From the NCBI GenBank assembly GCA_001412365.1, contig LKUE01000035.1, positions 1 through 19,358 on the forward strand: 19,358 bases of DNA. The letters are read 5' to 3'. Positions 7,428 through 15,370 of this stretch are shown here, one piece after another. Position numbers and translations under genes: made by a program. Within the stretch, counting starts at the first letter, position 1; each line of letters opens with the position of its first letter. The notes below the pieces were generated by a model. The model searched no databases. It had not been told where the DNA came from and saw nothing but the letters and a program-made list of their open reading frames with translations. This DNA comes from Desulfuromonas sp. SDB. Its GTDB lineage: Bacteria; SDB-A.

Positions 7428-7798
7428 TAATCTCTCCCTTGATGGTAGCTTAATTCAACGGTAGTACTCATACCTCCCCGAATATTGAATATTCCCTTAA
7501 CCGTCAGTTCTCTTGGTTTCAGATTTACCAATAACTTATCATAAATTTCATTGGTTGCATCTTCATGAGTTATACCCCTGTCCCTAAAAGTCTGGAGGTA
7601 TAATTTAAGAGACTTCAATTCTACCAGAATTTCATCGGGGATGTAAGTTATTTGAAATTTAGCGTAATCGGGCTGACCGGTCATAGGACAAAGACAGGTA
7701 AATTCCTCCACTGCTACATCAATTGAATAATTCCGGTGGGGATAATTATTCTGAAACAATGTCAATTCGCCTTTTGCCGGCACTTCAATACTATCCAT
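7427..7798 (-). CDS. queF: NADPH-dependent 7-cyano-7-deazaguanine reductase (short QueF)
   Basis: QueF reduces the nitrile preQ0 to the amine preQ1 with NADPH in the cytosol, a step towards queuosine in tRNA. The motif FTCLCPMTGQPDY holds the thioimide-forming Cys (C37 counting from ATG 7798) and the conserved Asp (D44). ELKSLKLYLQTFRDRG corresponds to the family's ESKSLKLY block with Ser to Leu, and HED (H78, E79) supplies the His-Glu pair. The C-terminal LTVKGIFNIRGGMSTTVE is typical. At 123 residues it is the short, T-fold YkvM-type form and lacks the C-terminal extension of the B. subtilis enzyme. The retained His-Glu pair argues against the archaeal QueF-like amidinotransferase. The ATG overlaps the end of the rseC-like gene by eight bases; a GTG at 7807 is a weaker start. 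Confidence 0.9.
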   Translation of the reverse strand: MDSIEVPAKGELTLFQNNYPHRNYSIDVAVEEFTCLCPMTGQPDYAKFQITYIPDEILVELKSLKLYLQTFRDRGITHEDATNEIYDKLLVNLKPRELTVKGIFNIRGGMSTTVELSYHQGRD

Positions 7799-8231
7799 GG
7801 TGTTCACTTAATTCATTTAATTTTCTGATTTCGATTTTACCTGCCCACATTTTCTCAATTTTCTTCATCCCTGCCAATACCAGAATAAAACAAACTACTG
7901 TTCCTCCCAATGCCAGGAAAAAAGATAAGTTTTCATTTAAGCTCAACTGGGTAAATATTAAAAATAAAATTACCAGCATCAGCACTGGAATCCCAAATAA
8001 CAGCAAATTAAATAAGGACTGGGGAAAATAGGGCATGGTTACCTTAACTTTGTCCCCTGGTTTTAATCCGTGTAGATTTTCTATTTCCAATTGAGGAATA
8101 TTCCTGCCGCTTCCGCATTTACCCTGCAGGGGGCAGCTGCTGCAGTCGGTTTGATCAGAGTGGAATTGGATCACCATTTTACCCATGCTTTCAGCTTTGA
8201 TCACCTCTCCTGTTTCAGTTATTCTCCTCAT
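7791..8231 (-). CDS. rseC: RseC/MucC-like SoxR-reducing system protein
   Basis: This family (RseC_MucC, PF04246) groups inner-membrane proteins with an N-terminal cysteine motif. Some members act with the Rnf-type complex in reducing the SoxR iron-sulfur cluster, others in sigma-E control. Visible here are a small N-terminal beta domain ending in CSSCPLQGKCGSG (C30, C33, C39), then KPGDKVKVTMP (57-67). Two membrane helices follow (about 74-93 and 101-120), and a basic cytosolic tail closes the 146 residues. Its ATG shares one base with the nadA stop (TGATG), and its end overlaps queF, so it sits mid-operon. No rnf genes are nearby. A role in electron supply or cluster maintenance for the oxygen-sensitive NadA is an appealing but unproven inference. 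The symbol marks family resemblance only. Confidence 0.75.
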   Translation of the reverse strand: MRRITETGEVIKAESMGKMVIQFHSDQTDCSSCPLQGKCGSGRNIPQLEIENLHGLKPGDKVKVTMPYFPQSLFNLLLFGIPVLMLVILFLIFTQLSLNENLSFFLALGGTVVCFILVLAGMKKIEKMWAGKIEIRKLNELSEHHG

Positions 8232-9133
8232 CAGGATAATTCCAACATTCGATTAATTGCTTTTCTTGCCCTGCCCGCCAGTTCAGGATCAACATCAACC
8301 TTGTATCTTAACAGGTTTAAACTATTATACAATGATTCAACGGTAATTTTTTTCATTCCATAGCAATATCTGGGAACCAGGGGGACGATAATACTTTTGC
8401 GGGGAAAATCAACTGACATCTTATTCAGCATTCCCTGTTCGGTGCAGATAATAAACTGGGAACGATCGGACTGTTCCACAAATTTTGCCATCTGAGAAGT
8501 AGAGCCGACCTTATCTGCAATTTTCAAAGTATCCAAGGGACACTCAGGATGGGCGATAATTTCAGCTTCCGGATATTTTTCCTTTAATCTTATCAAATCC
8601 TCATCACTAATCTCATGGTGAACATAACAGAATCCCGAAGGCAGTATGATTTCTTTTTGGGGGAGTTTATATTGAACGTAGGCGCCTAAATTCTGATCCG
8701 GTACAAAAATTATCTGATGTTGTTCCAGCTTGGACACAATTTCAACTGCATTAGCGCTGGTACAAACTACATCACTGACCGCTTTCACTTCTAAACTGGA
8801 ATTGACATAACAGACCACTGCGGCCTGAGGATATTTATTTTTCAAAGTTTTCACTTCATCCACTCCCACCATTTGAGCCATAGTGCAGTAAGCAGTCTTC
8901 TCGGGAATCAGCACGGTTTTATCCGCAGCTAACACTGCCGCAGTTTCCGCCATAAATTTAACCCCGCAGAACACCAATACCGGATTTTCGGCTTTTGCTG
9001 CCTGGCGGCTCAAGAAAAGAGAATCTCCAATCATATCCGCATATTGCTGAACTTCCAGATCAATATAATTATGGGCTAGGATCTTAGCATTTAGCTGTTT
9101 TTTTAATATTTCAATTTGATCCTGAAAATTCAT
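8231..9133 (-). CDS. nadA: Quinolinate synthase A
   Basis: NadA condenses iminoaspartate with dihydroxyacetone phosphate to quinolinate, the de novo precursor of NAD, on a [4Fe-4S] cluster with one open iron site. The 300 residues match the usual length of the short form. The three-fold pseudo-repeat is visible. The likely cluster ligands are C83 (EKTAYCTMAQ), C169 (PSGFCYVHH) and C257 (RYCYGMKKIT). Family blocks include LAHNYIDLEVQQYADMIGDS (19-38), VCYVNSS (107-113), FVPDQNLGAY (143-152) and HPECPLD (195-201). No nadB or nadC is in the window, so iminoaspartate must come from elsewhere. It is the first gene of the nadA-rseC-queF-membrane operon. Its leader is short and has no clear ribosome site. 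Confidence 0.96.
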   Translation of the reverse strand: MNFQDQIEILKKQLNAKILAHNYIDLEVQQYADMIGDSLFLSRQAAKAENPVLVFCGVKFMAETAAVLAADKTVLIPEKTAYCTMAQMVGVDEVKTLKNKYPQAAVVCYVNSSLEVKAVSDVVCTSANAVEIVSKLEQHQIIFVPDQNLGAYVQYKLPQKEIILPSGFCYVHHEISDEDLIRLKEKYPEAEIIAHPECPLDTLKIADKVGSTSQMAKFVEQSDRSQFIICTEQGMLNKMSVDFPRKSIIVPLVPRYCYGMKKITVESLYNSLNLLRYKVDVDPELAGRARKAINRMLELS

Positions 9134-9142
9134 AATCTAGAT

Positions 9143-9185
9143 AAAAAAATAAACCCCTCTTACATCCCAGCTGATATAAGAGGGG
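9143..9185 (-). terminator. Intrinsic terminator of the second DUF5684-like gene
   Basis: CCCCTCTTA (9154-9162) and TAAGAGGGG (9177-9185) form a perfect 9-bp stem with a 14-base loop. On the minus strand the stem is followed by TTTATTTTTTTAT (9153-9141), a good T-tract. It ends transcription from the gene at 9194-9598 and so isolates it from nadA. The nadA promoter must then lie in or beside this short gap. Confidence 0.85.
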
Positions 9186-9193
9186 AGATAAAT

Positions 9194-9598
9194 TTATTCA
9201 GTCCAAGCTAAGTAGCCAGGAGCAATAATATTCATGACGGGAATAATCATCATAATTCCCCACCAGTTCGGCTTACCTCTGGCTTCAGCAATAGCCATCC
9301 ACACTATTACCATTATTACAATATTCACAATTGGAATGAACATTAAAATAATCCACCATAATTCTTTGTTAGCTAGTTCAAGCATTAATAAAATATTTAG
9401 GATAGGTATCCAAGCCCACCAAGCTTTATCAGTTACTCCGAGCTTTTTAGATATGGTCTGCAAGGCTAAAGCCATATAAACATAAAACCCTATCAATACT
9501 ATCCAATAACAGCAAATCATTCCTAATGCCATTCCACCAGCAGCGGCTCCTTCAGCTGCGTCCTCTGATTGCCCCAGAACTTGTAAGAAATAGAGCAT
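9194..9598 (-). CDS. Small membrane protein, DUF5684-like (paralog of 2956-3345)
   Basis: This 134-residue membrane protein has the same layout as the gene at 2956-3345. Matching blocks are AWWAWIPILNILLML, LMFIPIVNIVIMV, EARGKPNWWG and a GYLAWTE end. The N-terminus has a small Glu/Ala-Gly stretch and a CC pair (MICCYWIVL) instead of the Cys cluster of the other copy. About three membrane segments follow. AGGAGG (9609-9604 in plus coordinates) five bases upstream fixes the start. It has its own terminator and seems monocistronic. Function is unknown; two similar copies 6 kb apart suggest duplication and divergence. Confidence 0.78.
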   Translation of the reverse strand: MLYFLQVLGQSEDAAEGAAAGGMALGMICCYWIVLIGFYVYMALALQTISKKLGVTDKAWWAWIPILNILLMLELANKELWWIILMFIPIVNIVIMVIVWMAIAEARGKPNWWGIMMIIPVMNIIAPGYLAWTE

Positions 9599-9624
9599 AA
9601 ATACCTCCTTAATTATTTACCTGA

Positions 9625-11031
9625 TTAGCCTTTAATATTCGCAACAGGCTTTGTTCTCAACACCAATTCTCCTAAGCCACTTTCTACAATTACATTTACC
9701 ACATCGGTTAATGATTTATAAGCACCGGGTGCTTCTTCTTTAAAACCGGACTCTGTTGTAAACTTAAAATAGATACTGTTATTTAACAAAATTTTTTGAA
9801 TTTTGTCAATATGGAATGCCTGTTTTGCTTTTTTTCTACTAAGCAACCTGCCAGCTCCATGAGCTAATGAAGCAAAGGTTTGTTCACATTTATCCGTGGG
9901 AATCAGCAAATATGAACCTGTACTCATGGATCCCGGAATAATCACCGGGGTTCCCAGACCGGGCAAGCCCATACCCGATTTTACAGAAAATGCCCTGGTC
10001 GCTCCTTTGCGGTGAACTATTACTTTTTGATTGAAATGATTTTCAATTTTAGCGATATTATGGCAGCAGTCATATACCAATTCCACCTGAGCTGATTTTT
10101 TAAATCTTGTTTCAATTATATTGCGAATTCGATGTGCTATCAAATGCCGGTTGGCAAAAGCATAGTTCGCCCCTGCCTGCATCTCCTTTAGATACTTCTT
10201 TCCGTTAGATGAATTCAGGGGAGTGTAAATAAGCTGTCGGTCCGGAAGTTCAATATTCTGATTTTTCACATATTTACCCAAAGTTCTAACCCAGTCCGTG
10301 GTTATCTGATGCCCCAAGCCCCGGGAGCCGGTGTGAATTGAAACAACCACATCATTGTTTTTCAATCCTAATTTATATGCTAATTTATCTGAATAAACCT
10401 GCTCTACTATCCCCAGTTCAATAAAATGATTTCCACTCCCCAAGCTGCCCAGTTGAGATAATCCTCGGTCCACCGCATGGGAAGAAACCAGTTTGCCGTC
10501 AGCGCCATCTAAACTACCTCTATCTTCACAATGAAAAATATCCCCGCTATCACCAATTCCCTGTTCGACCAGCCATTGACATCCCCGGTCAAGAATTTTG
10601 ATCAGTTCGGTTTTATTAGTTTTAAGCAATCCCCCCCTTCCCAAACCCATGGGAATTTCCTGAAATATTTGATCGGTAACTGATTTAATCTGAGACTGGA
10701 ATTGGTCATAGTTTAAATTAGTTTTGAGCATTCTAATTCCGCAATTTATATCATAACCAATCCCCCCCGGAGAAATTATTCCTGAATCTGCGGGAAAAGC
10801 AGCCACTCCTCCTATGGGGAAGCCATAACCCCAGTGAGCATCGGGCATAGCCAGGGAATATTTTAAAATTCCTGGAAGACAGGCGACATTACTTACCTGA
10901 GTTAATACATTGCTGTCCATTTGATCAAGCAAAGTCTGGTTGAGGTAGATTCTGCCGGGTACCTTCATCATTCCCTGAGGAGGCATTTCAAAAACAAATC
11001 TGTCTATCTGCTTTAAATTATGTTTAGACAT
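9625..11031 (-). CDS. rtcB: tRNA-splicing/RNA-repair ligase RtcB
   Basis: RtcB joins RNA 2',3'-cyclic phosphate or 3'-phosphate ends to 5'-OH ends, using GTP and Mn2+, in tRNA or rRNA repair. The 468 residues are near the usual length. Metal and catalytic residues are in place, counted from the ATG at 11031: C97 (YDINCG), H202 (GSGNHF), H233 (HTGSRGLGH), H324 (DCCHN) and the guanylylated His H391 (LAHGAGR). PDAHWGYGFPIGG and GSMSTGSYLL are further signatures. Two upstream TTG codons extend the frame, but the ATG, overlapping the archease end by eight bases, is the simplest start. No rtcA or rtcR is in view. Archease directly upstream gives the expected partner. Confidence 0.97.
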   Translation of the reverse strand: MSKHNLKQIDRFVFEMPPQGMMKVPGRIYLNQTLLDQMDSNVLTQVSNVACLPGILKYSLAMPDAHWGYGFPIGGVAAFPADSGIISPGGIGYDINCGIRMLKTNLNYDQFQSQIKSVTDQIFQEIPMGLGRGGLLKTNKTELIKILDRGCQWLVEQGIGDSGDIFHCEDRGSLDGADGKLVSSHAVDRGLSQLGSLGSGNHFIELGIVEQVYSDKLAYKLGLKNNDVVVSIHTGSRGLGHQITTDWVRTLGKYVKNQNIELPDRQLIYTPLNSSNGKKYLKEMQAGANYAFANRHLIAHRIRNIIETRFKKSAQVELVYDCCHNIAKIENHFNQKVIVHRKGATRAFSVKSGMGLPGLGTPVIIPGSMSTGSYLLIPTDKCEQTFASLAHGAGRLLSRKKAKQAFHIDKIQKILLNNSIYFKFTTESGFKEEAPGAYKSLTDVVNVIVESGLGELVLRTKPVANIKG

Positions 11032-11446
11032 CAACAATTATTCTTCCCCAATAACCGTCCGGCACTGATTTAACAGTTAACTGGTGATAAGTTGGCGCTT
11101 TAATCTCATTATCAAAACCGGGTATTTGATCAACTCCCACCAGGTCAATTTTTCCGGTTAATTTGCAGTTTTCCCTGCCTTCTATGATTTTTGTTATCTC
11201 CAGGTTGAACGGAAATAAACCTTCGGCTTCAATCTTATATATCAAGCAGTCCACACAGTTGAATAAAAGATCATTTAAACTTTCACCGCCAACTTCAAAT
11301 AACTCTTGACTGAAATTCTCAAAATTCTTTTTCTCCTTATAAATTCTGATCACTCCGGTCAGCAGATTTTCAAATAACTGTTCTAAACTATTGCCCTTTG
11401 CTTCAATTCCAATATCCGAGGTATGATCAATATATTTATAATTCAT
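11024..11446 (-). CDS. Archease, RtcB activator
   Basis: Archease is a small Ca2+-binding protein that speeds RtcB guanylylation and supports multiple turnover. The 140 residues show the family opening YIDHTSDIGIEAKGNSLEQL (residues 4-23, with the conserved HT-x-DIG Asp), an acidic central part, YHQLTVKSVPDGYWGRIIVD near the end and a terminal Val. The metal-site Asp residues are retained as far as I can judge. It overlaps rtcB, so the pair is made from one transcript. The start ATG lies 48 bases from a divergent orphan, a gap that must hold promoters for both. Confidence 0.93.
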   Translation of the reverse strand: MNYKYIDHTSDIGIEAKGNSLEQLFENLLTGVIRIYKEKKNFENFSQELFEVGGESLNDLLFNCVDCLIYKIEAEGLFPFNLEITKIIEGRENCKLTGKIDLVGVDQIPGFDNEIKAPTYHQLTVKSVPDGYWGRIIVDV

Positions 11447-11494
11447 ATCTACATTATCTTGACCTTTAGATCAATGATCTGGTAGAAATAATCA

Positions 11495-11875
11495 ATGACT
11501 AAAAAAAGAGAAATTACCATAAGTTCGATCATTGTCGGATTTTCTGTGGCAGTATTCATAATCTCAATTTTCATATTTCACCGTCACCGCAGAGGTAAAG
11601 ATTTAATCTGTTATTTTTCAGATTACGACTCCACGGACATGGTCTCCATAAGCATCCGCACTCATTCATTTCAAATACCAGTCTTAAATGGCACTAAACC
11701 TCCACCCAACAGCACCTTGGTTAATACAAAAAACATGATTCCCGGCACCTTGATAATTAATTATCAATCTGAAAAAATTGATAATTCCATAAAATTTATA
11801 TTAATTTACAACGGTCAGAAACTTGATGAACGAGAACTTACAAACAGTTCCCAGGTAATTTATCCCCTGCACTAA
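11495..11875 (+). CDS. Single-pass membrane protein of unknown function
   Basis: I do not recognise this 126-residue protein. A basic start (MTKKREIT) leads into one membrane segment (about 9-28, SSIIVGFSVAVFIISIFIF) and a basic patch (HRHRRGK). The remaining 90 residues are beta-rich and probably exported, with alternating Ser/Thr/Ile strands such as MVSISIRTHSF and GTLIINYQ. It might be a small Ig-like domain tethered to the inner membrane. There is no Shine-Dalgarno. It sits alone between the archease-rtcB pair and the convergent aminotransferase, with only 17 bases to the latter. Confidence 0.6.
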   Translation: MTKKREITISSIIVGFSVAVFIISIFIFHRHRRGKDLICYFSDYDSTDMVSISIRTHSFQIPVLNGTKPPPNSTLVNTKNMIPGTLIINYQSEKIDNSIKFILIYNGQKLDERELTNSSQVIYPLH

Positions 11876-11892
11876 CTTTTCTTAAGCTAAGA

Positions 11893-13152
11893 TCAAGGAG
11901 TCAGCGGAGTATTATTCATATTCCCCTGTTCTATTTTTTTCCAATCGTTCTCAACTACATTAGCCAACCTCTGAATTCCCGTCCTGATTTGCTCCTCGCT
12001 GGGGTAGGAGAAATTTAATCTCATCGTATTTTGACCTTTACCATTACAGAAAAATGCACTGCCTACTACATAAGCGACATTTTGTTCTATGGCATTGTAG
12101 AACATCCTGTCAGCATTCATCGCTTCAGGCAAAGTAACCCACAGGAATAATCCCCCTTCCGGCTTGGTCCAGGTCAGTCCTTCAATTTTAGGCATATATT
12201 TTTCAAGGGATTCAAGCATGATATCTTTGCGCTTGCTATACATATCAATATTTTTTTCAATCCTCGCTTTTATCAGATCCTGCTTGATGTACTCCTTGGC
12301 AATAGTCTGATTGAAAATCGGAGTGCATAAATCCATGCCCTGCTTAGCCATTACTATCTTCTCAATAATATCTTTGGAGCCAATCATCCAACCCAATCGG
12401 AATCCGGGAAGAAAAATTTTTGAAAAAGTAAACAAAGTTATCACATGTTCACCAGAATCATCCAGGGAATAGATGGTGGGAAGAGTTTTACCGGAATACC
12501 TTAGCTTCCGATAGGGGGAATCTTCGACAATTAGAATTTCATATTTCTTGGCAATTTCAATTAATTTTTTTCTCCTGTCCAGAGAAATGGTGACTCCGGC
12601 TGGATTCTGAAAATCAGGTATTACATATATAAATTTTGGTTTTTTCTGCTCTGAAATCAAACGGTCTATTTCATCTTCAATTATATCTGTTTTAATTCCC
12701 TGATCATCCAGGGGTATGCCCACCGGTTTTGCTCTTACTGAATTGGTAGCCTGGAGAAATCCCAAATAAGTTGGCAAACCCACAATGCAGGTATCTCCGG
12801 GATTTAGAAATACCCTGGACACTAAATCCAGACCCTGCTGCGAAGCAGTGGTAATTTGGACATTTTCCGGTTTAACCTTTATACCTTCTTCTCCCAGCCA
12901 GCTACATAGGACTTCTCTGAACTCATGGTCTCCTTCCGTAGTTGAATACTGGAGTATCTTTTCTCCCTGGGATTCCAGAACTTCATCGGAAATGCGTTTA
13001 ACATCTTCAATGGGGAATGTCTTAGGATTAGGCAATCCCCCCGCAAATGAGATAATTTCAGGCTTTGCGGTCAGTTTCAGCAACTCCCGGATTGCTGATT
13101 TTTTCAAAGCTTTGGCGTTATCGGAGAGGAGATGATCAAGGTGAACAGACAT
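11893..13152 (-). CDS. PLP-dependent aminotransferase, class I/II (LysN/MocR-like)
   Basis: A 419-residue fold-type I aminotransferase of the cytosol. PLP-binding features are the Schiff-base Lys K245 in TFSKIFLPGFRLGW, Asn183 in DFQNPAGV, Asp211 and Tyr214 in VEDSPYRKLRY, and Arg252. The opening IISFAGGLPNPKTFP and the block LQYSTTEGDHEFREVL are typical of the 2-aminoadipate/aromatic/branched-chain group related to LysN. There is no N-terminal helix-turn-helix, so it is not a MocR regulator. The substrate cannot be fixed from sequence. AGGAGG with six-base spacing confirms the start. It is convergent with the orphan at 11495 and divergent from hflX; no pathway neighbours help to assign the donor or acceptor. 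Confidence 0.9.
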   Translation of the reverse strand: MSVHLDHLLSDNAKALKKSAIRELLKLTAKPEIISFAGGLPNPKTFPIEDVKRISDEVLESQGEKILQYSTTEGDHEFREVLCSWLGEEGIKVKPENVQITTASQQGLDLVSRVFLNPGDTCIVGLPTYLGFLQATNSVRAKPVGIPLDDQGIKTDIIEDEIDRLISEQKKPKFIYVIPDFQNPAGVTISLDRRKKLIEIAKKYEILIVEDSPYRKLRYSGKTLPTIYSLDDSGEHVITLFTFSKIFLPGFRLGWMIGSKDIIEKIVMAKQGMDLCTPIFNQTIAKEYIKQDLIKARIEKNIDMYSKRKDIMLESLEKYMPKIEGLTWTKPEGGLFLWVTLPEAMNADRMFYNAIEQNVAYVVGSAFFCNGKGQNTMRLNFSYPSEEQIRTGIQRLANVVENDWKKIEQGNMNNTPLTP

Positions 13153-13283
13153 ATATTACCTCCTGTAAGCAAAGATTTATTTAAACCCCACTATTGGAAT
13201 ATAGTATATGATAAGTTCAATTTGTTTAAATCTCAAATAATTTTAAACTTGCTTTGGTTAATTTTTTTAAGCAATATGTAAAA

Positions 13284-14366
13284 ATGGAAAAATACATAGC
13301 AGTAGGATTGAGCAGCTATATTAAAACTGATCAGGAAAAAATTAAAATTCTGCTGGATGAGCTGAAAATTTTAATTAAAACCCTGGGCAGTGAAATCACT
13401 GAAAGTTTTTTTCAGTCCCGAATTTCCCCTGATCCCAAGTACTTCATCGGCTCGGGGAAATTAACGGAAATAAAACAATGTGCCCACCAACTGAATTTAC
13501 AGGGAATTATATTTGTCAATGAAATTTCTCCTTCTCAAATTAGAAATATTGAAGACTTTACCGAACTGAAGATTATTACCCGCAGAGATGTGATATTGGA
13601 TATATTCGCCCGGCATGCCAGCAGTCAATTAGCTAAAGCGGAAGTAGAAATGGCGCAGTTAAAACACATTAGCAGCAGATTAGTGGGCAGTACATCTCAT
13701 CTATCCAGGTTAGGAGGAGGCATAGGGACCAGAGGACCAGGAGAGAAAAAGCTGGAAATGGATAGAAGGAATATTCAAAAGAGGATGAAAACATTGACCA
13801 AAACATTGGAAAAAAATAAAAAGGCGCTGCAAGTGCAGAGAAAAAGAAGAAAAAATGTATATCAAATATCCCTGGTCGGTTATACCAATGCAGGAAAATC
13901 AACATTACTGAATGCTTTGACCAAGAGTAAAGTTTTAGTGGCTAATCAATTATTTTCAACCATAGACACCACTACCCGCAAGTTGGCTTCACCTTATAAC
14001 AGCATTCCCATAATTTTGTCGGATACAGTAGGTTTTATTTTAGATTTACCTCCTGAGTTGATAGACTCCTTTCAGGCGACCTTAGATGAAGTTGTTCAAG
14101 CTGATCTTCGTCTGATTGTAATTGATTTATCTGATCCTCTTTATGAGATAAAACTCACCTCGGTGGAGAAAACCTTGAAACGGCTTAACTGCCTGGATCT
14201 GCCGAAGTTCTATGTTTACAATAAAATTGATACCTCCTCGGTGAGTCAATATCCTAATGAAGCGGATAATTTTTATGTTTCCGCACGAACCGGAGAAGGT
14301 TTGGATAATTTAAAAAATGCCTTAATCGAAACGGCAAAATTTAAACAGCAATGTCCGCATCCTTAA
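13284..14366 (+). CDS. hflX: Ribosome-splitting GTPase HflX
   Basis: HflX is a GTPase that binds the 50S subunit and splits stalled or stressed ribosomes. Starting at the ATG 13284 gives 360 residues; a TTG 30 bases upstream is less likely. The N-terminal HflX domain (about 1-110) has FIGSGKL (54-60). The Gln/Lys-rich segment LAKAEVEMAQLKH and LSRLGGGIGTRGPGEKKLE (140-158) follow, then a coiled-coil helix (160-192). The G domain has GYTNAGKST (G1, 199-207), DTVGF (G3, 247-251) and NKID (G4, 313-316). It leads the overlapping gene run; its stop lies 16 bases inside the DUF89-like gene. A 131-base gap to the divergent aminotransferase should hold its promoter. Confidence 0.96.
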   Translation: MEKYIAVGLSSYIKTDQEKIKILLDELKILIKTLGSEITESFFQSRISPDPKYFIGSGKLTEIKQCAHQLNLQGIIFVNEISPSQIRNIEDFTELKIITRRDVILDIFARHASSQLAKAEVEMAQLKHISSRLVGSTSHLSRLGGGIGTRGPGEKKLEMDRRNIQKRMKTLTKTLEKNKKALQVQRKRRKNVYQISLVGYTNAGKSTLLNALTKSKVLVANQLFSTIDTTTRKLASPYNSIPIILSDTVGFILDLPPELIDSFQATLDEVVQADLRLIVIDLSDPLYEIKLTSVEKTLKRLNCLDLPKFYVYNKIDTSSVSQYPNEADNFYVSARTGEGLDNLKNALIETAKFKQQCPHP

Positions 14367-15370
14367 GTAAATTATTAAATCCTCACACATACCAAACCGG
14401 TTTATGGATATTAACTGATGATCTCCAAGCTCGTAACTACTGGAAAGATATATTTTCAAGTAATTTAGCAAATATTGCCAATCTTATTAATGATCCCTTG
14501 AAAAGAGAAATGTTTGTGGATAAAATGACTGAAATCATCGAAGCTATGTCCGTTGATGTTTATAAAACTGTCCATGAAGTGACTGTGGAAAGAGAAAGCC
14601 TGCTCAACCGGATAGGTGTTCCCGATCCCTATAAAAACATCAAAGATCAGGAAAACCGAAAAGCATTAGCCTGCCTCCAGCCACATTTGGAGTATTTAGA
14701 CAGCTTATCCGACCAAGAGCAAACATTTTGCATCTGTCTGTCTGCTGTGGTCAAAGGCAATCAATTTGATCTGGGCAGTAAAGTTACCGCCGATTTATGG
14801 CGTAAAAAACAATTGAATTTTAATATTGATTTCAAAGTAAATCCTAGCTATAAAAAGTATTTTAGTTATTTTCAGCAACTTAAAGGTTGTAATGTTACTG
14901 TATTGGTGGATAACGCCGGATTCGATTATTTAATCGGTTCAGTCAGTTTTATCAGATTTCTGCTGAATTCAGGTTTTTCAGTGACGGTGGCAGCCAATAA
15001 TTCACCTGCTCTTAATGATGTCACTTACCAGGAAGTAATTGAATTGAATAAAAAATTAGATAATATTGACCAGATTTGGAAAAAGGCTCAGCAGGACCAG
15101 AGGTTGAAATTTATCTCCAGCGGATGTAAAACTCCGGGTATTAATTTAAAGAAAATATCAACTCAATTAAACCAAGCAGTAAACCGATCTGATCTTCTGA
15201 TATTAATTGGTCAGGGAAGAGCAATTGAAACCACATTAAATGCAGTACTTGATATTAATGTATTTCGCATAGCAAAAGTCAAAGATTATATGGTAGCATC
15301 TTATATCGAACAACCGCAGTTATCAGATTTCATCTGTTGGACTAAACCTGGAGAAGAATTCATTGATTAA
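14351..15370 (+). CDS. DUF89/ARMT1-like damage-control phosphatase family protein, atypical
   Basis: The 339 residues show the DUF89 order. A helical N-terminal part is followed by the core VLVDNAGFDYL (D187, N188), PALNDVTYQEV (N222, D223) and SDLLILIGQGRAIE (280-293). DUF89 enzymes are Mn2+/Ni2+-type phosphatases thought to clear damaged or excess phosphometabolites in the cytosol. The first Asp-Asn pair and the NDVT Asp, both metal ligands in the family, are present. The usual Glu of DNAGE is Phe-Asp here, and the later Asp of the same helix reads Gly/Ser. The usual KGQGNFE reads IGQGRAIE. It may therefore have altered activity. It starts inside the end of hflX (16-base overlap), and its own stop overlaps the next start by eight. 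Confidence 0.72.
   Translation: MSASLSKLLNPHTYQTGLWILTDDLQARNYWKDIFSSNLANIANLINDPLKREMFVDKMTEIIEAMSVDVYKTVHEVTVERESLLNRIGVPDPYKNIKDQENRKALACLQPHLEYLDSLSDQEQTFCICLSAVVKGNQFDLGSKVTADLWRKKQLNFNIDFKVNPSYKKYFSYFQQLKGCNVTVLVDNAGFDYLIGSVSFIRFLLNSGFSVTVAANNSPALNDVTYQEVIELNKKLDNIDQIWKKAQQDQRLKFISSGCKTPGINLKKISTQLNQAVNRSDLLILIGQGRAIETTLNAVLDINVFRIAKVKDYMVASYIEQPQLSDFICWTKPGEEFID

Noticed and set aside
12785-13135. Plus-strand frame antisense to the aminotransferase
   Set aside because: It mirrors the codons of a clear PLP enzyme and has no recognisable features.
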